Of a DNA stretch of 32,102 nt, positions 22,609 through 31,472 are shown piece by piece. The notes under the pieces were generated by a model. That model searched no databases and was not told the DNA's origin. It saw nothing but the letters and a program-made list of their open reading frames with translations. Origin of the DNA: Holophagaceae bacterium (lineage in GTDB: Bacteria; Acidobacteriota; Holophagae; Holophagales; Holophagaceae). A program made the position numbers and the translations under genes. Numbering within the stretch: position 1 is the first letter of the stretch; each line of letters starts with the position of its first letter. Location: assembly GCA_017859955.1 (NCBI GenBank), contig JAFNAB010000065.1, positions 1 through 32,102 of the forward strand. Direction: 5' to 3'.

Positions 22609-24320
22609 ATCCCTGGCTGCAGGACCCGCGACTCCTGGCCCTGGGCTGGACCCTCGCCCACTCCCTTTGGGAAGGGGCCGCCGTGGGCCTGGTGTCGGCA
22701 GCGGCCCTGGCCTCCTTCAGGGGTAGCTATACGCGTTACCTGATCGCGGGGCTGGGACTTGCGACCTGCTTGGCGCTGCCCCTGGCCACCTTGATGTTGC
22801 TATGGCCCGGGAACCAGGCCTCCCTTGTCCACCTTCCTCCGACCTGGCCGAGCATCGCCCAGGCAGGGTTGGCCAGCGGAGGAGCCGCCTTGCAGCCCAC
22901 CTTCCACCTATCCCCTTTTCTGGCCCGGTGTCTACCCTGGGCAGCGCTGTTTTGGGCAGTGGGCGTGGCCCTCGGCGGAGTTCGACTCGCGGGAGCCTGG
23001 TGGTGGCTCCAACGCCGAGCGGCCATGGCGTCGGCCCGGGTTCCTGTGGCCATCACAGACCGGGTCCATGAGATGGCTCGAAGCCTGGGCGTGCGACGCA
23101 GGCTGACCCTCAGAGCCTCGTCCACCTTGGATGGACCGGTCACCCATGGCTGTTGGAGACCGGTCATCCTGGTGCCCACAGCCCTCCTAACGGGCTTTCC
23201 CCCCGCCTACCTTGAGGCGCTGCTGGCCCATGAAGTAGCCCATATTACCCGCCATGATTTCCTGGTGAATCTCCTGCAGAGCCTTGTCGAGGTCGTGCTC
23301 TTCTATCACCCCGTAGCGTGGTGGCTTTCCCGCCGGATCCGGACCGAGCGCGAACACCTGTGTGACAGCCTTGCGGCGAAGGTCCTGGAGGATCCCCTCC
23401 GCTTGGCCCGAGCCCTTAACGCCCTGGATGACGCCCAAGCACGTCATCAGGCCATGGCCCTGGCGGCCCGTGGAGGACATCTCGTGAATCGAATCCGCAA
23501 TCTCGTCTCACCCATGTCAGTGAGGGCTCCTCACCCCTGGGCGATGACCGCCTTCCTCCTCCTGCCCACCATGGCCCTGGCGGGGGTTTCCCTGGGGCGC
23601 ACGGCAAAAACCCTTCCCGCCGCTGGGTCCATCCACGCCCAGGGCCATCTCAGCCCCAATGGTGCCGGGAAATGGACTCTGGAGATGACGACCGAACATC
23701 CCGATTCCCACGGCAAGCTGAACGTTTTCGTGGAGCCAATCCTGCCTGGAAAGGCTTCAGAGCCGACCGCCGACTGGTCCTGGTTTGCCTCTGGAGAACC
23801 GAAGGCATCGAGCAGGCCTTCGACAGTCCGCGTCAAGTGCGGGCTGGATCTGGCTCCCGCCATGACGAGCCTGCGGGTCACCCTCCAGACCACCACTGGC
23901 GAACTGGGACAGGTTGTCGTTCCCGTCGTTGAAGGGGATTTCCAGGTGGATCTCCACGCCCAGAATCTCGCCCGTGAAAACGGTTGGGCGGAGGGGACTC
24001 TTGTGAAGATCCCGGGAAACCCAGACCAGCTTCGCTTGGGCATGAAGCTATTCCTGTCGGGGGTCGACCTGGCCATCACGACCGTGGATGGACAGTCCCT
24101 TGGCCGTCTTCGGGCCGGGCGGAAGCCGGGCGCAGCCACCCCCCGGCTCCTCGCAAATCCGGTGATGCTCACGCGCTGCCCTGCGGGAACCGACCGGGTG
24201 GTCCTGACCTTCCGGGAGCCATCCAGCGGCCGTACGTCCAGGATAGAGGTGCCCGTAAATCAGGATACAGTGACCTTCCACACGGATCTGGTGGCCTCGG
24301 GCCCGGTTACTCCCCAATAA
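22605..24320 (+). CDS. M56 family metalloprotease, BlaR1-like, with novel C-terminal domain
   Basis: A 571-residue membrane protein. Hydrophobic helices are visible near 25-37, 45-67, 110-131 and 310-325. The M56 zinc-protease signature is LLAHEVAHITRHD (HEVAH at 209-213), with the third-ligand region EREHLCDSLA (Glu250, Asp254) 40 residues later. In BlaR1/MecR1 a C-terminal penicillin-binding sensor follows the last helix. Here the 240 or so residues after it are beta-rich, and I see no SxxK-type sensor motif, so the inducer is probably not a beta-lactam. It overlaps the BlaI-like gene by 4 bases and should be the protease that releases repression. Confidence 0.85.
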   Translation: MNPWLQDPRLLALGWTLAHSLWEGAAVGLVSAAALASFRGSYTRYLIAGLGLATCLALPLATLMLLWPGNQASLVHLPPTWPSIAQAGLASGGAALQPTFHLSPFLARCLPWAALFWAVGVALGGVRLAGAWWWLQRRAAMASARVPVAITDRVHEMARSLGVRRRLTLRASSTLDGPVTHGCWRPVILVPTALLTGFPPAYLEALLAHEVAHITRHDFLVNLLQSLVEVVLFYHPVAWWLSRRIRTEREHLCDSLAAKVLEDPLRLARALNALDDAQARHQAMALAARGGHLVNRIRNLVSPMSVRAPHPWAMTAFLLLPTMALAGVSLGRTAKTLPAAGSIHAQGHLSPNGAGKWTLEMTTEHPDSHGKLNVFVEPILPGKASEPTADWSWFASGEPKASSRPSTVRVKCGLDLAPAMTSLRVTLQTTTGELGQVVVPVVEGDFQVDLHAQNLARENGWAEGTLVKIPGNPDQLRLGMKLFLSGVDLAITTVDGQSLGRLRAGRKPGAATPRLLANPVMLTRCPAGTDRVVLTFREPSSGRTSRIEVPVNQDTVTFHTDLVASGPVTPQ

Positions 24321-24362
24321 TCCCGATCAGCACCCACTTGTCCTGAAGCCCTCCACCGCCAC

Positions 24363-24386
24363 CCCAGAATGCCTAGCAGGCCTGGG
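24363..24386. terminator. Possible hairpin terminator after the M56 gene
   Basis: Arms CCCAG (24363-24367) plus GCC (24371-24373) can pair with GGC plus CTGGG (24379-24386), with a 3-base bulge and a TAGCA loop, about 40 bases after the M56 stop. No T-run follows, so the terminator call is weak. Confidence 0.25.
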
Positions 24387-24478
24387 AAGGCGGCGAGGGT
24401 AATCATCTATCTCAGCCAACGGGATCTTTCAGGATCCGGCCCCACAAAGGGCTGTAGCGATAGGACAAGAAAAGAGCT

Positions 24479-24507
24479 TTGACAACAGACCGTCTGGTCG
24501 GTATGTT
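24479..24507 (+). promoter_or_regulatory. Promoter of the tetR-efflux operon
   Basis: A perfect -35 TTGACA (24479-24484) and a -10-like TATGTT (24502-24507) are separated by 17 bases. The spacer is filled by the left arm of a perfect inverted repeat, as expected for a repressed promoter. About 50 bases of leader follow before the tetR start. Confidence 0.65.
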
Positions 24508-24533
24508 TCTTAAAAGACCGACCAGACGGTCTG
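24486..24533. promoter_or_regulatory. Perfect 17-base inverted repeat, likely TetR operator
   Basis: CAGACCGTCTGGTCGGT (24486-24502) and ACCGACCAGACGGTCTG (24517-24533) are exact reverse complements, separated by 14 AT-rich bases. Each arm also has ACCG...CGGT ends, so the pair may be two separate dimer sites. ACCGACC/GGTCGGT-type sequences are common TetR-family operators. The left arm lies between the -35 and -10 of the tetR promoter. Confidence 0.75.
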
Positions 24534-24558
24534 CCTTCTATCATGGGATACTGCAGTC

Positions 24559-25119
24559 ATGACGACTCGAAGCTCTGACACACGCAACCTCCTGCTCCAC
24601 TCAGCGCTTGCCATCCTGATGGAGGGGCGGGATCTGCTGACCCTGGATGCCGTGGTCAAGCGCTCCGGGGTCAGCAAGGGTGGGCTCACCCATCACTTCC
24701 CCACCAAGGAGGCCCTCATCGAAGGGGTCATCGAGGAAATGATCAGCCAGTTCATGGATGTCGCGAACCGCTTGGGCGATAGCGCAGCGCCCGGAACTGC
24801 CGCGGGGGTGAAGGCCTATATGGATGCGAGCCTGGACCCGGCCCTGCGCCGGGCCAGCGCCGATCTTGCCAAAGGGGTAATCCGGCTCTACGGTTCGGAT
24901 CTCCGCGAGAATTCCCCTTTTCTGGATCCTTGGCGGAAGCTCTTCGCCAGCCGACTGGATCGGTTCCGCCAGGCGGGTGATGCGGAAGGATTCGCCAAGG
25001 CCGCGATCATCACCCTGGTCATCGAGAGCTTTGTCATGATCGATGTTTTCAATCTGTACCGGTTCAGCGCGCAGGAAATGGACGCTATCAAGCGCGAAAT
25101 GCTGAATATCACGAAATAA
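24559..25119 (+). CDS. TetR/AcrR family transcriptional repressor
   Basis: A 186-residue regulator with an N-terminal helix-turn-helix (about 25-52: LTLDAVVKRSGVSKGGLTHH, then FPTKEALIEGV) and an all-helical ligand-binding C-terminus. The recognition helix, SKGGLTHHFPTKEAL, is typical of the family. It is the first gene of the operon, followed after 60 bases by a membrane-fusion protein gene, so it is very likely the local efflux repressor. A strong promoter and a perfect inverted repeat lie just upstream. The ATG at 24559 has only a weak ribosome binding site. Confidence 0.92.
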   Translation: MTTRSSDTRNLLLHSALAILMEGRDLLTLDAVVKRSGVSKGGLTHHFPTKEALIEGVIEEMISQFMDVANRLGDSAAPGTAAGVKAYMDASLDPALRRASADLAKGVIRLYGSDLRENSPFLDPWRKLFASRLDRFRQAGDAEGFAKAAIITLVIESFVMIDVFNLYRFSAQEMDAIKREMLNITK

Positions 25120-25179
25120 CATCGCCTGAGGCTCAATTCAAGTTTCATACATCCCTTTTCAATAAGGGTAGGGAGTGTT

Positions 25180-26283
25180 ATGCCCACACGTTTGTGTATA
25201 TCCCTTGCCATCCTGGCTTCCCTCATCGGATGCGGTTCCAGCCAGAAGTCCCAGGCCGAGGTTCCGCAATGGGTCCGGGTCGCCCTGCCGGAAGTCAGTG
25301 ACCAGCCGGAAGGCTTTGCGCTGAGTGGCACAGTGATGACCCAGGGTGCTCCTCAAACCCTATCCTTCCAGGTACCTGGCCGGGTCGTAACCGTCGGCCC
25401 ACGGGAGGGAGAACTGGCCAGGAAAGGCCAGGTGCTCGCCTCCCTCGAGAACTCCAGCTATGCCGCAGCCCTCGCCACCGCCAGCTCCCAGAAGAGGGCG
25501 GCCCAGGCCGCACTTTCCCGCGCCCAGGACGAGCTACAGCGGATGAAGCTCATCTACGAGAGGCAGAGCCTGGCCGAGAACGACTTCCTTAAGTTCAAAC
25601 TGGCGGAGCAGACGGCCCGGGAACAACTCCTTCAGGCGGAGGCCCAGGAAAAGGTGGCCCGTAAAGCCCTCGGCGATACCCACCTGAGCGCTCTGGTGGG
25701 GGGCGTCGTCACTCGTCGGTCGGTGGAGCCTGGCGTCATGGTAGCAGCCGGGCAGCCCGCCTTCGAAATTGCCCAGGTGGATCCGGTGGAAATCCAGATC
25801 GGTATCCCCGAGAACCTCGCGGGGTCCCTGAAGATCGGCCAGACCGCCGTAGTGACCCTGCCGAGCCTGCCGGGTACCCGGTTCGAAGGGACGCTGCGGG
25901 TGATCAACGCGACCGCCGACCCCGCCAGCCGAACTTACATGGCCCGCGTCGCCCTGAAGAACCCCAAGGGAGTGCTGCGCCTCGGCATGGTCGCCGAGGC
26001 GAGAATCCGGGGCGAGCGCAGAGAGCGCATGCTTCTGGTGCCCTGCGAAGCCATCGTGAAGGATCTCCACGGCGCCTCGGTGGTGTATGAATTCCGGGCA
26101 GGCGAGAACCGGGTCCTGGCTCGCCGCGTGACCCTGGGTGCCCTCGAAGGAAACCGGATCCAGGTGCTGAGCGGCATCGATGCGTCGACCCGGATCGTGG
26201 TGGCGGGCCAGAACTTCCTCCGGGACGGATCTCCAGCCCAGGTCGAGGGCGAAAAGTCCCAGTCCCTTTCGGGAGGGCACTGA
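25180..26283 (+). CDS. RND efflux periplasmic adaptor (membrane fusion protein), lipoprotein
   Basis: A 367-residue HlyD/AcrA-type adaptor that bridges the inner-membrane pump and the outer-membrane channel. The signal peptide ends in a clear lipobox, LIGC (15-18), so it is anchored by lipid at Cys18. The lipoyl-like half-motif (FQVPGRVVTVGPREGELARKG) is followed by an alpha-helical hairpin (about 90-155, Ala/Gln/Glu-rich), the second lipoyl half (ALVGGVVTRRSVEPGVMVAA) and the beta-barrel and membrane-proximal domains. The ATG has a GGGAG site 4 bases upstream. The pump gene starts 3 bases after the stop. Confidence 0.93.
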   Translation: MPTRLCISLAILASLIGCGSSQKSQAEVPQWVRVALPEVSDQPEGFALSGTVMTQGAPQTLSFQVPGRVVTVGPREGELARKGQVLASLENSSYAAALATASSQKRAAQAALSRAQDELQRMKLIYERQSLAENDFLKFKLAEQTAREQLLQAEAQEKVARKALGDTHLSALVGGVVTRRSVEPGVMVAAGQPAFEIAQVDPVEIQIGIPENLAGSLKIGQTAVVTLPSLPGTRFEGTLRVINATADPASRTYMARVALKNPKGVLRLGMVAEARIRGERRERMLLVPCEAIVKDLHGASVVYEFRAGENRVLARRVTLGALEGNRIQVLSGIDASTRIVVAGQNFLRDGSPAQVEGEKSQSLSGGH

Positions 26284-26286
26284 GCC

Positions 26287-29200
26287 ATGAAGCGCATGAT
26301 CCAATTCTTCCTCAGGTACCCCGTGGTCACCCTGGTGGTGGCCGCTCTGGTCGCCATGGTCGGCCTCCAGGCCCTGTGGGGCATGCCCCGGACCGAGGAT
26401 CCCAGCATCACGATCCGCACCGGTCTGGTCATTGCGGCCTATCCGGGGGCGACCACCCAGCAAGTCGAACAACAGGTCACCCGCCCCATCGAGTCCCACC
26501 TCTTCAAGTGCCCCGAGATCCGGAAGAGCAAGACCTTCACCACCACCCGTCCCGGCCTGGTCATCTTCAACGTCGAGCTGGAAGACCACGTAAATCAAGC
26601 CGACACCTTCTGGGCCAAGCTCAGAGCGGAACTCGAACTGACGAGGGCAACCGAGCTGCCCCAGGGCGTCATGGGCCCGATCGTGGATGCCGACTTCGGG
26701 GAAACGGTCGCCATGCTCATCGCGATCCGGGGGGAACGTTACGGCTACCGCGAACTCCGGGACTACGCCGACCTAGTCAAGGACGAGCTGAGGACCATCC
26801 GGGAGGTTGGCCGCCTGGCCACCTATGGACAGCAAGAAGAGCAGATCTGGGTCACGGGCAACCTGGGCCGCCTGTCCCAGTACTCGGGGGATCCTTCCCG
26901 CATCGTCGCAGCCCTGAACCAGAGGAACGCCATCTCGCCCTCCGGAAGCCTGCTCACCGAGTCGGCCAAGATCCCCTTCAACACCCCTGGCCTGTTCAAC
27001 ACTGAGGAGCAACTCCGGAAGCTGATCATCGATGTCTCCCCCACCGGACAGCCCGTCTACCTGGGAGACCTGGCGCAGATCGAGCGCCGCTACAAAGACC
27101 CGGAGTACCTGGTCCGCTTCGATGGCCAACCCGCCCTGCTCCTCTCGGTGGAGATGCAGAAGGGCAAGAACATCGTGGATATGGGGGACAAGATCTCCGA
27201 AGCCCTCACGCGGTTGAAGCAACGCATGCCCTCGGACGTGAAGCTGGATTTCATCGCCAACCAGCCCCAGGTCGTGTCCTCCCGGATGCACCACCTCGGC
27301 GTGGAGTTCCTACTGGCCATCGGCGCCGTGATCCTGGTGGCGGTCATCCTCCTGCCGATCCGGGTCGCGGTCATCGCGGCCCTGGCCATCCCTCTGACCA
27401 TGCTCGGCACTCTGGGCATCCTCAGCGCCATCGGCATCGAGCTGCACCAGGTTTCCATCGCCGCCCTCATCGTCGTGCTCGGCATTGTCGTGGATGACGC
27501 CATTGTCATCGCCGACAACTATCTCGAACTGCTCGACCATGGGGTGCCGCTCATCCGGGCGGCCTGGCGGTCGGCAACCGAGGTGTTCGTGCCCGTCCTG
27601 ACCGCCACGCTCACCATCATCGCCTCCTTCCTGCCCCTCCTGATCCTCAAGGGCAGCGTCGGGGAATTCATCATGGCCCTGCCCATCACCGTGGCCCTGG
27701 CCCTGAGCGTCTCCTTCCTGGTCGCGATCTTCATCACCCCGCTGCTGTGCCGGAAGTTCATCACCCAGGGCATCCACGCCTCCGCCGCCGGTCGGCAAGG
27801 CCCTCGGAGCTTCAATCTCCTGGACTGGATCCAGACCCAGTACACCAAGGCCATCCGGTTCATGATGATGCGGAAAGGCCTGTCCCTGGGCTTCGGGGCC
27901 CTCAGCATCGCCCTCGGCGCCATGCTCTACACCCTCGTTCCCGAGCAATTCTTCCCCAGCGCCGAGCGCAACCAGTTCGTCGTCGACCTCTGGATGCCCC
28001 AGGGCACCCGGATCGAGGCGACCCAGGCCACCCTCCAGCGAATCGAAGGTCATCTCAGCGGCATCAAGGAGGTCGAGCATTTTGCGACCTTCGTGGGCGA
28101 GAGCGCCCCCCGCTTCTATTACAACGTCAATCCCCAGCAGCCGGATGCCGCCTATGGGCAGATGGTCGTCAACACCAGGAACATGAAGAAGACGGAGGCC
28201 TTGGTGCAGCAGCTCCAGGTTGAATTGGCCCAGGTCGCACCCGAAGGCATGGTGATCGTCAAGGAGCTCCAGCAGGGTGACTCCATGGAGGCCCCGGTGG
28301 AGTTCAGGATCATCGGCGAGGATACCGAACGCGTGAAGGCCGTCGGCGCCCAGGTGGAGAACATCCTACGGGGCCTTCCCGAATCCCGGTTCGTGCACAC
28401 GGACCACTTCAACGACTCCCCCCTCGTGAACGTCAACATCCATCCCGAACTCGCGAACCGCCTGGGCCTCAGCCACATGGGCATCGCCCAGATCCTGGCA
28501 GGCGGCCTCGATGGAGCGCCGGTCAGCACCTTCTGGGAGGGAGATCGCGCGGTGCCGGTGATTCTGAGGTTGGACGCCAGCCATCGGAGCAGCTTCGGTA
28601 CGGTCCAGGGCACGCCCATGACCTCCCCCTTGTCGCAAGGCAGTCTCCCCCTCGGGGCCATCGCCAACCTGAAACCCGAATGGCAACCCAGCCGCCTCGT
28701 CCGCAGGAACGGCCTGCCGACCCTCACGGTACGGAGCTTCATGAAGCCCGGACACTACGCCTCCACCCTTCAGGGCAAGGCTGAGCTGCAGGTCGCCAAA
28801 CTGGCCCTGCCTCCGGGGGTCCGCATCGAACCCGGGGGCGAGGTCGAGAACCAGGGGGAGACCTTCCCCATGATGGTCCTCGCCCTTGGCATCAGCCTTC
28901 TGGCCATCTTCCTCGTGCTGCTGGTGCAGTTCCGGAACCTCAAAGAACCGCTGGTCATCATGGCCTCCATCCCGCTATCCCTCTTCGGGGCCATGCTGGG
29001 ACTGGTGATCACGGCCAACCCCTTCGGCTTCACGGCGTTCATGGGGATGATCAGCCTGTGCGGCATCGTCGTCAGGAATGCCATCATCCTGGTGGAATAC
29101 ACCAAGGAACGCCGTCATGCCGGCGCTTCCCTCACGGAAGCGGCCATGGAAGCCGGATCCCGGAGGCTTCGCCCGATCTTCCTGACCACCGTGGCCGCAG

Positions 29201-30684
29201 CGGTGGGCGTGCTGCCCATGATCCTCTCCGGCTCGAAGCTGTGGAGCCCGCTGGCCAGTGTCATCGCGGTAGGCCTGCTGCTGTCGATGGTCTTCACACT
29301 GCTGGTGGTCCCGGTCCTCTATGTCGTCGTCATGGAGGGGAGGTGGCGGCGGATCCGCCCTGTCCTGGTCATCCTGTGCCTCGCGGCGGCCCCCAAGGTC
29401 TGGGGCGCGGCCCCGGAGACGCTCACGCTCCAGCAGTGCCTCCAACTGGCCCAGGCCCGGAGTTCCGCCATCAGGATCGCCAAGGCCCGGGTGGAGGAGA
29501 ATCGACAGAAGGCGAAGGCCGTCCGAACGGACTATCTGCCCCAGCTCACCGGTGACTGGAACTGGAGCCGGATGACCACCGAAAGTCTGGTGACCATCCC
29601 GGCGGGAGGCTTGGGGACCTTGCCGGATGTCGGCGCCTTCCCCTCCCAGGCGGTCACCCTAAGCCAGGGCTCGCGGAACCTGTCCATCGCGAATCTCACG
29701 CTGGGACAGCCGTTGACCCAGCTGCTCAAGATCCGCCAGGCCGACCTGGCCGCCGCGAAGGACCTGGAAGCGGCGCAGGCGGACCTCAGCAAGGCCGAGA
29801 GCGAGACCCGCCTCGCGGTGCACCAGGTCTATCTGGGCATCCTTATCGCCCAGAAGCAGCAGGCTGCCGCCGACGCGGAACTTGCGGCCGTGGAAGCGGG
29901 ATGCGAGGAAAGCCGTGCCGCGGTTAAGGCCGGCAACGCCCTGAAGGTCCTCAACCTGGGCGCTGGCGCGTCGATTCTCCAGGCCCGCCAGAAGCAGATC
30001 GCGGCCCGGCACCAGGAGGAGGATCTCGTCGGCGAACTGAAAGACCTGATCGGCTTCCCGCCAGAGGGACGGATGGCCCTCACCGCGCAGGACCTCCAAC
30101 CCATAGCCCCTCCTCCCCTGAGTGCGGTGCTCAGCTCCATGCGCCAGGACAACGCCGACATCCGCTCAGCACGAGCCCTTCACGAAAAATCCATCAGCGG
30201 GATACGCCTGGCCAAGCTGGATTACGTTCCGGACCTCAGTGCCTTCGTGAAATACACCAACCAGAGCGGAGTCCCCTTCCTGAAGAACGACTTGGTCAGC
30301 GCAGGCGTGCAGGTGTCCTGGAACATCTTCGATTGGGGGAAGCGCAACCATGTCATCAGTCAGCGCATGGCCGAGTCCGCCCAGGCCCGGGAGAATTTAG
30401 TGCGGATCGAGAACCGGGTCCGTCTGGATCTGGAGAAGGCCTACCGAAAACTCGAGGACGCCAAGCTCCTGCAGGAAGCCGCCGACCAGGCCCAGGCCTT
30501 CCAGTCGGAGACCCTGAGAATCGCCCGGGACCAGCGGGAGGCAGGCCTCATCCCCCAGGTCCGGCTCGAAGAGGCCAAGCGGGCGGCCGCCTCAATGGAT
30601 TTGAGCGCCCTCCAGGCCCGGATGGGAGTGTGCCTGGCGGGAGCAGAGATCGAGCGGATTCTCGGGAAAGAATCCACCCATTGA
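26287..30684 (+). CDS. RND efflux permease fused in frame to a TolC-like outer-membrane factor
   Basis: A 1465-codon frame encoding two normally separate proteins. Residues 1-1015 are a complete AcrB-like RND pump: TM1 near 12-30, porter segments, TM2-6 about 335-490 with the proton-relay pair Asp403-Asp404 (VVDDAIVIADN), and TM7-12 ending LLVVPVLYVVVM. Arg replaces the AcrB Lys940 equivalent (GIVVRNAIILVEY). Residues 1016-1041 (MEGRWRRIRP, then VLVILCLAAAPKVWGA) look like a full signal peptide with a likely cut after Ala1041. Residues 1042-1465 are a TolC/OprM-type factor (TLTLQQCLQLAQARS, two helical repeats, VSWNIFDWGKR). There is no separate TolC gene at the locus. Whether it works as one chain or is cleaved is unknown. 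Confidence 0.9.
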   Translation: MKRMIQFFLRYPVVTLVVAALVAMVGLQALWGMPRTEDPSITIRTGLVIAAYPGATTQQVEQQVTRPIESHLFKCPEIRKSKTFTTTRPGLVIFNVELEDHVNQADTFWAKLRAELELTRATELPQGVMGPIVDADFGETVAMLIAIRGERYGYRELRDYADLVKDELRTIREVGRLATYGQQEEQIWVTGNLGRLSQYSGDPSRIVAALNQRNAISPSGSLLTESAKIPFNTPGLFNTEEQLRKLIIDVSPTGQPVYLGDLAQIERRYKDPEYLVRFDGQPALLLSVEMQKGKNIVDMGDKISEALTRLKQRMPSDVKLDFIANQPQVVSSRMHHLGVEFLLAIGAVILVAVILLPIRVAVIAALAIPLTMLGTLGILSAIGIELHQVSIAALIVVLGIVVDDAIVIADNYLELLDHGVPLIRAAWRSATEVFVPVLTATLTIIASFLPLLILKGSVGEFIMALPITVALALSVSFLVAIFITPLLCRKFITQGIHASAAGRQGPRSFNLLDWIQTQYTKAIRFMMMRKGLSLGFGALSIALGAMLYTLVPEQFFPSAERNQFVVDLWMPQGTRIEATQATLQRIEGHLSGIKEVEHFATFVGESAPRFYYNVNPQQPDAAYGQMVVNTRNMKKTEALVQQLQVELAQVAPEGMVIVKELQQGDSMEAPVEFRIIGEDTERVKAVGAQVENILRGLPESRFVHTDHFNDSPLVNVNIHPELANRLGLSHMGIAQILAGGLDGAPVSTFWEGDRAVPVILRLDASHRSSFGTVQGTPMTSPLSQGSLPLGAIANLKPEWQPSRLVRRNGLPTLTVRSFMKPGHYASTLQGKAELQVAKLALPPGVRIEPGGEVENQGETFPMMVLALGISLLAIFLVLLVQFRNLKEPLVIMASIPLSLFGAMLGLVITANPFGFTAFMGMISLCGIVVRNAIILVEYTKERRHAGASLTEAAMEAGSRRLRPIFLTTVAAAVGVLPMILSGSKLWSPLASVIAVGLLLSMVFTLLVVPVLYVVVMEGRWRRIRPVLVILCLAAAPKVWGAAPETLTLQQCLQLAQARSSAIRIAKARVEENRQKAKAVRTDYLPQLTGDWNWSRMTTESLVTIPAGGLGTLPDVGAFPSQAVTLSQGSRNLSIANLTLGQPLTQLLKIRQADLAAAKDLEAAQADLSKAESETRLAVHQVYLGILIAQKQQAAADAELAAVEAGCEESRAAVKAGNALKVLNLGAGASILQARQKQIAARHQEEDLVGELKDLIGFPPEGRMALTAQDLQPIAPPPLSAVLSSMRQDNADIRSARALHEKSISGIRLAKLDYVPDLSAFVKYTNQSGVPFLKNDLVSAGVQVSWNIFDWGKRNHVISQRMAESAQARENLVRIENRVRLDLEKAYRKLEDAKLLQEAADQAQAFQSETLRIARDQREAGLIPQVRLEEAKRAAASMDLSALQARMGVCLAGAEIERILGKESTH

Positions 30685-30859
30685 GGTCCACCCTGGAAGT
30701 CGGCTCGCTTGAGAAAGCAGAACCAGCCGCAGATAACCTGACGCCATGAAACCCTACAAGAGGGATAAAACAGTCGGAACCCGTTGAACCCCTTGCCAAC
30801 CCAAGCTTGAAGGGGGAGAGTTACCGCTAGGATGGCGGCGAGATCCTTTCGGAGGAAAC

Positions 30860-31471
30860 ATGGGTATGGCCAGCAAGATTGCCCTGGGATGCGGCGGAGT
30901 CGTGGTCCTGATTTTGGTGGTCCTGGGACTTGCCGGGGTGGGCTCGTACAACTCCCTCAACAGCCTCAACCAGGCGGTGGAGGCCCAGTGGGGCCAGGTG
31001 GAGAATGTCTACCAGCGGCGGGCCGACCTGGTACCCAACCTAGTCGAAACGGTCAAGGGCGCGGCGGCCTTTGAGAAGGAGACCTTCATGGCCGTCACGG
31101 AGGCCCGCGCCAAGGTGGGCCAGGTGTCCGCAGGAAAGGCACCTTCCGATGCAGCCTCCCTGGCCCGCTTCCAGCAGGCCCAGGAGGGCCTGGGATCGGC
31201 CCTCTCCCGCCTCCTTGTGGTGGTCGAAAAATATCCCGACCTGAAGGCCACCCAGAACTTCCGGGACCTCCAGGCCCAGCTGGAGGGAACCGAGAACCGC
31301 ATCGCCGTGGAGCGCATGCGCTTCAACCAGGCGGCCCAGGCCTTCAATACCAAGCGGAACAGCTTCCCGACGCTGATCGTGGCGGGCTTCCTGGGTGACC
31401 GATTCCGGGACAAGGCCTATTTCAAAGCCCAGGCCGGGGCCGAGACGGCTCCGAAGGTCTCCTTCCAGTAA
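30860..31471 (+). CDS. lemA: LemA family protein
   Basis: A 203-residue protein with an N-terminal membrane helix (about 10-28, GCGGVVVLILVVLGLAGVG) and the conserved LemA core: YNSLNSLNQAVEAQWGQVEN, then YQRRADLVPNLVETVKG, and later ENRIAVERMRFNQAAQAFN. The family is membrane-anchored with a helical-bundle domain; its exact role is poorly known. It starts at ATG 30860 with GGAGG 4 bases upstream. The TPM-domain gene begins one base after its stop, a common pairing. The 175 bases before it hold no clear promoter or terminator. Confidence 0.93.
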   Translation: MGMASKIALGCGGVVVLILVVLGLAGVGSYNSLNSLNQAVEAQWGQVENVYQRRADLVPNLVETVKGAAAFEKETFMAVTEARAKVGQVSAGKAPSDAASLARFQQAQEGLGSALSRLLVVVEKYPDLKATQNFRDLQAQLEGTENRIAVERMRFNQAAQAFNTKRNSFPTLIVAGFLGDRFRDKAYFKAQAGAETAPKVSFQ

Positions 31472-31472
31472 C

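Noticed and set aside
22605-24320. A true beta-lactam sensor BlaR1
   Set aside because: The protease half fits, but I see no penicillin-binding serine motif in the C-terminal part, and no beta-lactamase lies nearby.
30685-30859. A promoter before lemA (TTGAAG ... TAGGAT near 30807-30833)
   Set aside because: The spacer is only 15 bases and both boxes are poor matches, so the call would be guesswork.
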